Source: Crossaster papposus
Taxonomy: Eukaryota; Echinodermata; Asteroidea; Velatida; Solasteridae
DNA length: 64,000 nucleotides
Assembly (NCBI GenBank): GCA_037893245.1
Contig: JBAIAA010000110.1
Span: 310,001-374,000, forward strand
Direction: 5' to 3'
The notes under the pieces were generated by a model. The model saw only the letters and a program-made list of their open reading frames with translations. It was not told the origin of the DNA and ran no database searches. Every line of letters starts with the position of its first letter. The stretch's first letter is position 1. Positions 39,216-49,038 of the stretch are shown piece by piece. A program made the translations under genes and the position numbers.

Positions 39216-42200
39216 CTGTGACAAAAATCAGAGAATTCTAAAACTGTTTGGTAGGATGTACTGACATTATAAGGCTATCTGCGATTAGGCTGTTTTCTCG
39301 AACGGATTATTGTCGTTTACCAGAAAAAATCCTCTTCTGTGAAGAAATTTCTTAACAGTTGCAGACTGTACCACAACTTGTTTACGTTCAAAATAAAAAA
39401 ATCTTTGAGACACCTTTCTACCCTACTAACAGATACATTCAAAACCTTTCTTAGATTTCCACGACGGCCTACCACAAGAAAGGTAAATTGTCGAACATTC
39501 ACAAACTCCATTCAATTTTGTGTATGCCTATCTAAGCCTTCGATAAGCAAACGAGAATCCCTTCGTAAGCAAACGAGAATCGAGAATCTCTCCATTTGTA
39601 GCTTTGGCTTGTTTGGTTTTGCACCCAGCTCAGCGCTTCATGCCGAGTGTACGACCACGACCATGACCATCTTAAAGACCACAGCTTTAAATATTGCCAG
39701 CCCACCCACCTATCCAGATGCGAGATGGTGACAATCTCGCCTCCCACGTAGTAGTTGAGCCTGTTGAGTGAGTTGGTGTAGATGAAGCAATCGCCGACCC
39801 ACAAACCTGTCTTGACTATCTCCTCGATCTCGCCAACAACCTGTTGAACAAAAGAGAAATTTACTTAAGTGTGAAATTATCAGGACTCCCATCCTAGTAC
39901 GTGTGTAAGTTGGCAACTAATCCAGTGCTTGGGACCGAGTTTGACCAGGGGACTGTGGTCACGGGACTCAAGTTATGGCCTGGCATTACATCATGGTTAG
40001 CGAGTCAATGAACACAACTTATCATTTAGCAGGGGCCAATTTCACGAAGCTGCTAAGCACAAAAATGTGCTTAGCATGAAAATGTGTCCTTGGCAAAAAC
40101 AAGGTTACAGACCAAATTTTCACGTGATCTTTACTGTTTTTGATTGATAATCAACAATTTTTTTGCTTAGCATGAAAAACACGTAGAATTTTGGCTGGTA
40201 ACCTGTTTTTAATGAGCAAGACGTTTTTGTGCTAAGCAAATTTGTGTGCTTAGCAGCTCCGTGAAATTGGCCCTAGGTGTTTATTTCACTGGTTGCTATG
40301 TGTTACCATTAAGCATGAACTCCAGATTCAAGAACCATAGAGTTTCATGATAACAAGTCTGGGAAACAGATAATGAAGATACTAGAAAATTGTTTTAGGG
40401 GAATACACAGCATTCACAGAGCTAAAACTTCATCAGGTTAATCGTCAAACACCCGTCTTTAGATTCAAAGCACTCTTGCCGTTTTAAACAAGAAAAATAT
40501 GCAAACAATAAAAGGTCTACTATACTTTTAACACTTATTGTTTGACCAACAGGCAGGAATAGTCTGTTATATCATTCACTCACGTCAAAAGCTTCCTCGA
40601 TTCCGTCTTCTGTAATTCCTTCGTTGGTCTCTTGTGACTTGGCGACGGCGTCTGTGCTGAATTTTAGGATGAAATATGACTCGTCCGTTGCTATGCAGAC
40701 GAGATCGCCGCTCTCCGACCAGTAGACCTGACAACAATACGGACCAATCAAATGTCAGCGCTACGAGTCATTAGTCAACAGAACTGTTGTTGATAATTTG
40801 GGAGGAAAGTTCCATCAAGAACTAGTGGTTGGTTTGCGACATACCTAACGCATGTGCCATGAAGTTGCAATGCGAAATACTCCAGTAAAACGTTTGTGGT
40901 GCTGAAACATCGTACTCCTCATGGCAAAACAATACTCCAACATGATATTACCGTTAATTTACACCATAATAGTGATTGCGTTGTTTAGGATATCTTACAT
41001 AACCACCATTTTTATCGTACATTGGTGACAAAAGTGACAAAATCACTAACGTCGGAAACGTTTTGTTGTCCGCCATTTTTTTGGTTGATAGTTGGTCCCC
41101 GCTGCATTCTGCCGTGAAACTTTTGCTATTGATAACCAGCACAACCAATCGCGGTAGGTTGGTCACAAATAGGCGACTAGACTAGTCCCACCATCGTCGA
41201 CTGGCGCGAGTTCGATCAGATTCAGTTGAACTATGGTTAACTCATGGTTTAAAATTTGTCCTTGAGCGAACTTGCCCAGAGTGGATAATTCAAGGACGGC
41301 ATAAGAATCTTAAAATGTTAATATATCTCGGAACTTAAGCAACTGGCTTGTGAAGAATTTTTGAGAAAACGACGTGACCCTACCTGCCTTGGGATGATCT
41401 CGATTCTTCGGACGAGTTCCGCGGTGTCCCAGTCGTAGAATGCCAGACCGCTGCTTGAACGAACACCCAGCAGGTTTCCGCCATAAATTCCTACATAAAT
41501 TTGAATAAATTTGCATAATAACTTTTGTAGGCACTGTTTCAAAATGTATTAAAGGGTATTAATTTGTTCTGCTAATATCAAGTGAAGTAAAAAGACATTT
41601 TACCCTCTGCGCCAAATTCTGGTTTGAAAGATTTTTTCTCCTTGAAGTTCTTGAATATCTTTACCAGTGTGTTACTCTCGCGGGTGGCATACCTATGGTG
41701 ACCAGAGAATAACCAAAATCAATCACATAAAATACAAACGAATGTTATCATATTTAAAACTTTGTGCTAAGCACATCTTTGTGCTAAGCACATCTTTGTG
41801 CTAAGCACATTTTTGTGCTTAAGCAGCTTCATAAAAATTGGCCCCAGGAGGCGGGGCTAACCGGACAGCCAGCCTATTAACTTACTCGGATGCATCATGT
41901 GACCAGATAAACTCCAGCGCTGATCCAAAGCTCTTGTTACGAAGCGCCATTGCCGTGTAGATAATGTACTCTCCGTCACCACAAACAACCACAAACCTAA
42001 AAACAGAACAAAAAAGATTTCACAAAGTGCTGCCTCAACTTGTTTTCTAGCATTCATGAACGAAAACCCTATAGGTACGATACCCCATTGGTAATTGTAT
42101 GAATTATCAGGAATGGGTGGATTTGGGGTTGTATTTTATAGTAAATATCGTTCAACTGACCTGACTAGATGCCTACAATCATTATTTACTTTCAAATAAG

Positions 42201-45200
42201 TAAGATGTTTCTTAATAATTCGGTAGTACAATTTTTCGATATCTGCAAATGGTGTATCTACCTTTAAGATTGTGAAATAAATACCAAGAGAAAACCAAGC
42301 CATCTGCAATGTTTAGCTGAAAAATCAAACACTTTCGATCTCAGGCTGTTTTCCGTAGTCATTATATAAGTCGATGTGGCCGGCTGCCATAGGCGCCTTT
42401 ACGTGCCAGCGGCTCGACTACGTTGTAGCCGCGTCCTTCGCAATTCAGCACACCAGCTGCGAGTAAGGATATTAGCCTCCCCAATTATTATTATTATTTC
42501 CTTACCTGCCGTTGGGGTTGTGGCAGACAGTTTGAGGGTAGACGTCGCAGCTTCCCATGTCTTTGATGGCTAGAGGTAATCGCTCTCCATCTTTGATCTC
42601 CAAATCTGGTCCCAGAAAATGTTGAAAAAGTCAGAAACTAGCACTCGCAGATTCACGACTAAAAAAGAGCAGATTCACGACTAAAAAAGAGCGTCTTCCC
42701 AAACTATCATTATTTTCTGCCTAACAAAGTGTTTAGTTGTATTTGCTTTCTCTTTTGTTTTTGTTTTACGAAGGTTTAATTTGGTGGTTTTGACCTCAAT
42801 AATGTTGCTTGATTTTCAGCTATCGGGAATAAACGTACAGTTTGAGTAAATTCTTTCACAAGTCCAATCCCAAGTTCTTTCATAAAGCCAGTCACAAGCA
42901 AGTGGTTGAACAATGACAAAGAAAGGCTTTTGTAACAGTTATAGATAGATAGTGACTTGACTTGAGAATGAGTGAGTGAGTGAGTGAGTTATGGGTTTAA
43001 CGCGATACCGGCATCAGTGGACATATTAACGGCGGGAATGTGTACAAATATAAGACAATTGGTAGTAATAAAAAACAATCAAGTGAACTGTGGAGAATAT
43101 AAAAACTTGAAGTCGGAGGGAACACGAAGGATCCCCCAGACACACGGCACCCTTTCACTTGAGAATGAAAGACTAAGAGTGAGGGACTCGCGAGGGACAA
43201 GAGAAAATCTAAATAACTCATGCATAACACGCACAGACCAGTATGCATCTGACCCCAATCTTGTTTGCACACGAAGCCCGCTGTGCTAAATAACATCTGG
43301 GAGCTGAACCTTACCACCCATGCTCTTGAGATTAGCCTGTTGGATCTCGGCATGCTTGGCCCACATAATCTTGCCGCTAGAATCCATGGACATGGCTGGC
43401 TCCTCACGACCGAGCTGTCGAAAATACAAAAACAAACAACTGCTTAACCAGTTCGCGCCGGGATTATTTTAACATCGCCGAGCCGAGGGGCGGGATTATT
43501 TTTAATGAAACTCGATCCGAAGCGGGTTCAGGCTGATAGTGCCGGGAAGCACACCCACGCATTTCCGGCCTTGGTCACTGCTGACATACATTTCCGAACT
43601 TGAACTTGGCGTGTTTATGCGTCATCCGTTTTGAATTTGGGGAAATGTTTGCGTTTATATACCTCATCCGGCGCGAACTGATTAAAAGCCGGCTTATACT
43701 TAACGTGAAAGCGATATGAATTTGATGTCACGAAGCATTTGGTGCGAACATTCGCTCAGCTTTCAATCTTTGTATGCCTACCTTGATGATGATGCTTCCT
43801 TCATCGTAACCCAGCGCTATATTGTTGCTGCCCTTCATGTTAGCTATGGCCCACACTCTTTCCATTCCGTAATTCAGCGTGGTCTCCAGACGGTATGTGT
43901 TTGCATGCCAAATACGCACAGTACCTGAAAAAAAATAATCTATTATTGGCTTGGGATGGACTCGAACCTCGGACGCAGACTTGGAAGTCAAGGCAAACAC
44001 CCCTGCACCAAACCAATCTGGCTCCACGTAAAAAAACCACCAGATCCAGTTATTGGCTTGGGACGGACTCGAACCTCGGACACAGACACGAAAGTCACGG
44101 AAAACGCCTCTGCACCAAACCAATCTGGCTCCACGTAAGAAAAACACCAGATCCAGTTATTGGCTTGGGACAGACTCGAACCTCAGACACAGACTTGGAA
44201 GTCAAAGGAAAACATCCCTGCACCCAACCGAATCAGCTCCACGTAAAATGTCGAGCATTTGGAGAAAAAAACAGGTTCTCACCGTCTTCCGATCCCGTCA
44301 TGATGATGGGGAGCTCTGGGTGGTAGCTGACGCAGGAGATATTCTGGGCGTGGCCCTCCAGCGTCTGGACGCACGTCTTGTTCTATGGAAAAAAAAGAAA
44401 CACATAAACGTAAACAAGATGACCAAAAGAAGATGAAATTAGTGATGGGCGAGTAAGAGATTTTGCCACTCCAGAGTAGTCACAAGAAAATTAATCACGA
44501 GTAGTCAAGTACTATGATTAACAGCCAACTAATAAAAGAAACACAATTGGGTTTTTTTTGCCTGAGAATGCGAGAGAATGTGCCTGAGAATGCTAAAATG
44601 CGAGCATCTTTTCAAGTTTAAGCAGTAGTGAAGTCACGCCTGCTTTTAGAATTTTAGAAAGCTGTGGAGTTCACAGCAAGTTTCTACTATCTACGGTCGG
44701 GCAGTCCAGACATTTTAATCAGTTTGCGCTGGGATTATTTTGACATTGACTGGGCCCGAGGCATGGGATTTGTTTCCACGAACCTCGATTCGAGATGGGT
44801 TCAAGCTGTTATGTGTGGGTAGCACACCCTGTTATTTCCAGCAAAGCTTCCTGCAAGCCAGTTGCTGACCGATATTTCCGGCCTTGCCTGTGACATGTTT
44901 ATCTTATTCGTCATCCAGTTTGAATTCAGAAAAAAAATTGAATGTAAACATGGCATCCGACGCCAACTGGTTAAAGTTGAACTGAAAGTTTTCAGCTGCC
45001 AGATTCATGCTTATCTCCAGACTAAAGAAAACTTTAGCACACAAACTGCAAAGTACAAGTTCTTTTTTTCCTTGAGCCAACACTTTGATGGGGTTAAACT
45101 TTTAAAACTTGTTTATGTTTTGTTATCTGACCTGATAATCCCATATCTTGACCAGTCTGTCATCAGCTCCTGACACCAAGTATGGCTTATCTCCTCCACA

Positions 45201-48200
45201 GTAGTAATCGACACAGTTCACTCCCTTCTCATGACCCTCCAAGGTAAAGTTGGGTGTGCTGGACCCAAGCTGCCAAACCTGTCGCCAAAACAAAAATTGT
45301 TAGGTCCATTGTTTTGCCAGTTTGACCGGTCAGATTCCTAGAAGCATTTACACACCATTTGCAGATATCAAAAATATTTACTGCCGAATTATTAAGAAAT
45401 ATCCTACTCATCTGAAAGTAAATGTTGATTCTGGGCATCCAGCAAAATTATTGTGCTAGATATCCTGTAATTAATCCGAAAAATTAAATTTTATAATGAA
45501 AAATTCGCGATCGCCGAAAAAAACAAAGATAACATAAGAATAACTGCTCGACGCCGGTTGAAAAAAAACACCGTTTTTTTTTTCTTTTCTCGGCATTTAT
45601 GATTCTAAAACTTCGGACAGCTCAGTTAAACGATATTTACTATAAAATACAACCCCCAAAATCTACTCATTCATGATAATTCAAGCAATGACCAATGGTG
45701 TATACTACCTTTAAGGCCACGAATGGATAAGTTCTGTATTATTGACCCTAACCATCTTAAATCTTCCAAACTCCTCAGATTGTTCTTACCTTGACAGTTC
45801 TGTCCAGTGAAGCACTGGCAAAGGTATTGTTATCCTTCGGATTGATAATAATCTGCATGACGTAGTGAGTGTGGCCATCAAACACCTGGGCACAGGTCCA
45901 TTTCTTATCCCAATCCCACAGCTTGATCAACATGTCATCTGAAGAAAACAAAAAAAAAAGTTTTGAATTGATAAATGTGTGGCGTTCTGGCAAAATGAGA
46001 CGGAACTGGGCTCAGGCCACAATGGAGAAAAATACAAAATAGTGAATAATGGGTGATTTTGTTTATATATATCTGAAGATTTACTGATATTTGTAATCTT
46101 TGGTATGCCTACTAACAATATTTTGTTAAGAAATAGTATGTAAGTAGTGTAAAAAGGTGTTTTTGAGAAAGAACAGTTCAATTTTTTTGGAATTACATGT
46201 ACAAAACTCAAAACTTTCAAGGCCTTTTTCTCAACAATTAATGGCTAGGGCTACGTTAGGGTATAATGGCTAGGGCTACGTTAGGGTATAATGGCTAGGG
46301 CTAGTTCAGGGCTAGGGCTAGAGTTAGGTTAGGGTATAACGGCTAGGGCTAGAGTTAGGTTAGGGTATAACGGATAGGGCTAGTTCAGGGTTAGTTTTGT
46401 ACACAATCCTATGTGTCGACCTATTGTGGTCGTTAGTAAAGTTATTATTATTATTATATGAGACTAGTGACTCACCGCTGCTAGTGAGGGTATAATGGCT
46501 AGAGTTAAGTTAGGGTATAACGGCTAGGGCTAGTTCAGGGTTAGTTTTGTACACAATCCTATGTGTCGACCTATTGTGGTCGTTAGTAAAATTATTATTA
46601 TTATTATATGAGACTAGTGACTCACCGCTGCTAGTGAGGGTATAATGGCTAGGGCTAGAGTTAGGTTAAGGTATAACGGCTAGGGCTAGTTCAGGGTCAG
46701 TTTTGTACACAATCCTATGGAAGTGTTGACCTATTGTGGTCGTTAGTAAAGTTATTATTATTATTATATGAGCTTAGTGACTCACCGCTGCTAGTGAGTA
46801 TGTATGGCTGTGTAGGATGGACACAGATGGACCTAATGTAATCGGAATGAGCCTCAAAGACATGAACTCGCTCCAATGTGTTATAGTTGAAGACCCTGAT
46901 CTGCATATCATCCTGCGAGTCAAAAGACGATAAACACAAGTTAAGGAATAAGCTATTCATAACCGTGAAGGGGATTTGGGTTAAATATACATCATCTACT
47001 TCAAGGATTTTTTTTTTTAAGGTTTATGTTAATTCACACTTTACTTACTGAACCAGCCACAACCCAGTTCTTGCGGGGGACAAACCTTGCGGCTCGGACG
47101 GGCAAGTCGCAAACTTCAAATGACTTGACCAGGGTCTGTAAAAACACAAACAAAAACGGCTTTACTATAGAATGCAGGGCACATGCAGGGCCCATTCACA
47201 ACTCTCAGTTTTATTTACCCTATGACACAGAATGGAATGGTCCTGTATTCTATGGGTATTGAGGTATATAGGGTTAGGGTTAGGGTCAGTCTATTCTATG
47301 TCCTAGGGTAAATAAAGTCGAGAGTTGTGAGTGGGCCCTTCATTCTATAATGGCTCCAAAACAACACAATCATCATCAGATGTAAATTTGCAAAAAACTA
47401 ACATAATTGATCTGGTGCAACAGGATGACATCATGTGACCTTTGCGTGACTCTATGGTAACCTTTTACCCTAAACTGACCTGCGACTCGTGGTTCCAGAC
47501 GTGAACGTTTCCATTGTACAAGCTGGCTAGCATCCATGGCTCCGTTGGGTGGAGGTCGACACTCTTGACACGGTCGGACCGTGCCGATAGTCTCCGCTGT
47601 AAGTAAAACAAATTCAACCCCAAGTTTTGTTTACAAAAATGATGGCCTTTGATAACATTTTGATTGAGGATTCTTATTGACATTCAGCATATTTATGTCA
47701 GACAACTATTATGTTTAAGATGCAGATGAGATAACCTATGCAAGACTGGAACTTTGAGTGCTGAAAAACATCAAAAATACTCAATTCAGATCAACTTGAT
47801 TCACTCTTTAGCTGGCAAAATTTCTATAATTTTCATTTTACACAATTTACTGACTCAGCACTAAAGATATGCTAAACTCGTTGTTTCATGGGCCAGTCAT
47901 TTTCTTGTGCTACATGTTTTTAATAACTTTAGTTTTAGGACTCTTGTGAGAGTTCCAAATTTTCATTCTAAATCTATGCACAGTGTTCTGAAAATGCCAA
48001 TTATATATTCACAAAGTTCTGCATTATAAATGACAGACAAATGCACTTTCTTACCTTTATATCAAGTCTGAGAGGCTGAAAGAAAATATAAAAAATAACA
48101 ATTAAATATGTTTACAATTGTTGACACATCCAAGGCCAGGTAAACAAATAAAACAGTTTCTTTTTACTCGGCCTAAACCATTGGTTATTCCGGAGAGACA

Positions 48201-49038
48201 ACAGTGAATGTTCTTGTTCAAAATTAATACTTTAAACTGCGAAGACTGTTGCATTCTGACATCTCAAGAAACAATAAAGAATACAAAAACTTAATTTTCA
48301 AAAAAAAAAACAACAACATTCGAATATAGTTTAGAAATGCACTCAACTCACCCTAGACTTTGTACACAACCAAAGTGGCCATGGTTCCTACATTCTTTCT
48401 AATAAACTCTGTTTCTCATCACCCCCCCCCTTTTTTTGTTTACAATTTAGTTTAGTCCTTTTGTCAATTCAGCCAAATTTGTTCTTTCAGCCAAATTTGT
48501 TCTTTCAGCCAAATTGATGCCAATATCAATAAAAGCTCTGTATGCAAATCTAGAATATATTTCAAGGCTTTATCTGGGCACAAATGTCAAGAAAATTTTA
48601 GAATCCATCTGCCACCCTTGCCAACTTTAAAAAAATAAACCTCCCCGGACGATAAACTTTATAAAATTTATATTTAGCATAAAACTTAAAGTAAATATAA
48701 TCCTGTGAAAGTTGAAGAACAATCATGACAATTATAAAAATGCCACTGGACAGCTGGGTATACTTTTATTCACTTTTTGTTACCAAATCTAATTTGTAAA
48801 GTTCAACCTTGCACTCAGTTGCACGGCAAATAAATTCATTCATATGTCCGAAATACACGGCTTTCCAATATGTGCTTTCAACGTATCATCGATCAACTAA
48901 ATAATTCTAAAAATAGAGGTTTAGAAATATAAAATAACTTATATCTTTCATAACCAAATTCTACACAAGTTTTGGAACTCTAAACGCAAACAAAAACCGA
49001 CATTTTCATCGCATTTAAACGAAGTTTTCTCTCACCAT
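36274..49038 (-). CDS. COPB2: Coatomer subunit beta-prime (COPB2), 22 exons, complete
   Basis: Beta-prime-COP is part of the COPI coat that forms retrograde Golgi-to-ER vesicles and reads C-terminal dilysine cargo signals. I assembled 22 exons that join in phase to 2772 nt, 923 residues plus stop (human about 906, also 22 exons). Domains: N-terminal WD40 propeller (about 1-300), second propeller (about 300-600), alpha-solenoid (about 600-825), acidic tail ending DDFLDD. R17, K19, R61 and D100 align with yeast residues that grip dilysine signals. Coding coordinates, first to last: 49036-49038, 48055-48075, 47480-47596, 47049-47135, 46786-46912, 45790-45938, 45132-45278, 44283-44382, 43782-43924, 43315-43414, 42506-42605, 41886-41996, 41604-41692, 41384-41490, 40584-40727, 39710-39840, 38897-39215, 38346-38560, 38160-38252, 37341-37518, 36753-36818, 36274-36498. 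Head-to-head with TMEM107. Confidence 0.97.
36896..37085. repeat. Interspersed repeat (family T) in COPB2 intron 20
   Basis: Shares CATCCATGACACAAGTTTGAT, CATGATATGA and GGTTACACTA blocks with the tandem copies at 60731-61080 inside the castor gene. About 190 bp, non-coding. Confidence 0.6.
37551..37914. repeat. 10-bp minisatellite in COPB2 intron 19
   Basis: About 36 uninterrupted 10-bp units in ordered blocks. Plus strand: seven CTCCCAAACT-type units, three CTCCCACACC, twenty-two CTCCCACATC, three CTCCCAGATC and one CTCCCAAATC. It ends about 33 bp downstream, in sense, of no exon: it begins 33 bp upstream of the exon 20 acceptor. On the minus strand all three frames stay open through it, reading a ten-residue period ([10 protein letters not shown]); this is a consequence of the unit, not evidence for a protein. 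Confidence 0.95.
38034..38131. mobile_element. MITE family B fragment in COPB2 intron 19
   Basis: Contains TTTTGCTGGATGCCTAGAAT and CTGCAAATGGTGTATCCTA, the right-hand part of family B; the remainder is missing. It lies just 29 bp from exon 19. Confidence 0.7.
38671..38763. repeat. Foldback in COPB2 intron 17
   Basis: GTAACTCAAATTGCTTCGCA and TGCGAAGCAATTTAAGTTAC face each other, with TAAACTCA/TGAGTTTA continuing the arms. Arms about 28 bp, loop about 36 bp. Confidence 0.7.
39710..43414 (-). CDS. COPB2: COPB2 exons 10-16: second propeller
   Basis: Exon 10 begins [15 protein letters not shown]; exon 11 has [20 protein letters not shown]; exon 12 [20 protein letters not shown]; exon 13 [19 protein letters not shown]; exon 14 [19 protein letters not shown]; exon 15 [20 protein letters not shown] and the insert [12 protein letters not shown]; exon 16 [20 protein letters not shown]. 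These follow human COPB2 almost residue for residue. Introns in this part carry MITEs but no sign of broken splice sites. Confidence 0.95.
40032..40273. mobile_element. MITE family A copy in COPB2 intron 15
   Basis: GGGGCCAATTTCACGAAGCT to AGCTCCGTGAAATTGGCCCT; both ends carry compensating changes (CACGAAG/CTCCGTG region) relative to the other copies. About 242 bp. Confidence 0.85.
41761..41848. mobile_element. MITE family A fragment with triplicated block
   Basis: CTTTGTGCTAAGCACAT is repeated three times in tandem before the family A end GCAGCTTCATAAAAATTGGC. Only one end of the element is present. It lies in COPB2 intron 12. Confidence 0.7.
42070..42276. mobile_element. MITE family B copy with internal deletion, COPB2 intron 11
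   Basis: Both ends are present (ATAGGTACGATACCCCATTG and AATGGTGTATCTACCTTTAA) but the central 180 bp seen in full copies is missing after CTGACCTGAC. Confidence 0.75.
43444..43685. mobile_element. piggyBac-like MITE (family D) copy 2, COPB2 intron 9
   Basis: TTAACCAGTTCGCGCCGGGA to CCGGCGCGAACTGATTAA, TTAA at both sides, 242 bp. Only about 30 bp from the end of exon 10. Confidence 0.8.
43782..49038 (-). CDS. COPB2: COPB2 exons 1-9: N-terminal WD40 propeller
   Basis: Exon 1 contributes only the ATG codon, followed at once by the donor gtgagag. Exon 2 is a 21-nt microexon encoding PLRLDIK. Exons 3-9 encode the first propeller: [18 protein letters not shown] (exon 3), [18 protein letters not shown] (exon 4), [20 protein letters not shown] (exon 5), [11 protein letters not shown] and [14 protein letters not shown] (exon 6), [12 protein letters not shown] and [10 protein letters not shown] (exon 7), [14 protein letters not shown] (exon 8), [20 protein letters not shown] (exon 9). 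Every junction uses GT-AG and keeps the frame. The donor of exon 5 has been duplicated twice downstream in intron 5. Confidence 0.95.
43943..44249 (-). repeat. Three tandem tRNA-like units in COPB2 intron 8
   Basis: Three copies at a 107-bp period, starting at 43943, 44050 and 44157. On the minus strand each has GAGGTTCGAGTCC, a perfect RNA polymerase III B box (last copy ends in T), preceded by a region resembling an anticodon arm (ACTTCCAAGTC) and an A-box-like GGTTTGGTGCAG. The 3' part GGAGCCAGATTGG and an A-rich spacer are common to all. This looks like a tRNA-derived SINE or tRNA pseudogene amplified in tandem; acceptor-stem pairing is not convincing, so functional tRNAs are unlikely. 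Confidence 0.65.
44715..44974. mobile_element. piggyBac-like MITE (family D) copy 3, diverged
   Basis: TTAATCAGTTTGCGCTGGGA to GACGCCAACTGGTTAA in COPB2 intron 7. Interior clearly related (GAACCTCGATTCGAGATGGG, CCGGCCTTG) but much more diverged than copies 1, 2 and 4, so an older insertion. Confidence 0.7.
45349..45715. mobile_element. MITE family B copy in COPB2 intron 6
   Basis: From ACACACCATTTGCAGATATC to AATGGTGTATACTACCTTTA. Orientation as at 4618-5003. The ATCGCC palindrome arm is shortened. Confidence 0.8.
46241..46785. repeat. Compound tandem repeat in COPB2 intron 5
   Basis: Short units of the type ATGGCTAGGGCTACGTTAGGG are embedded in a larger 150-160 bp unit that contains TTTTGTACACAATCCTATG, CCTATTGTGGTCGTTAGTAA, a TTA run and TAGTGACTCACCGCTGCTAG. 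The last block is the end of exon 5 and its splice donor, also found at 46471 and 46621 inside the intron. The GTTAGGGT stretches look like telomere repeats but are not pure. Confidence 0.85.
47168..47351. mobile_element. Foldback element in COPB2 intron 3
   Basis: ATAGAATGCAGGGC and GGGCCCATTCACAACTCTC on the left face GAGAGTTGTGAGTGGGCCC and TTCATTCTAT on the right, with TTTATTTACCCTA/TAGGGTAAATAAA inside. The centre contains TATAGGGTTAGGGTTAGGGT, a three-unit telomere-like run. Confidence 0.7.

Noticed and set aside
43943-44249. Functional tRNA genes
   Set aside because: B boxes are good but acceptor stems do not pair convincingly and the A box is weak; called a tRNA-like repeat instead.
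46241-46720. Possible interstitial telomere
   Set aside because: TTAGGGT units are mixed into a larger ATGGCTAGGGCTA repeat and do not form a pure telomeric array.
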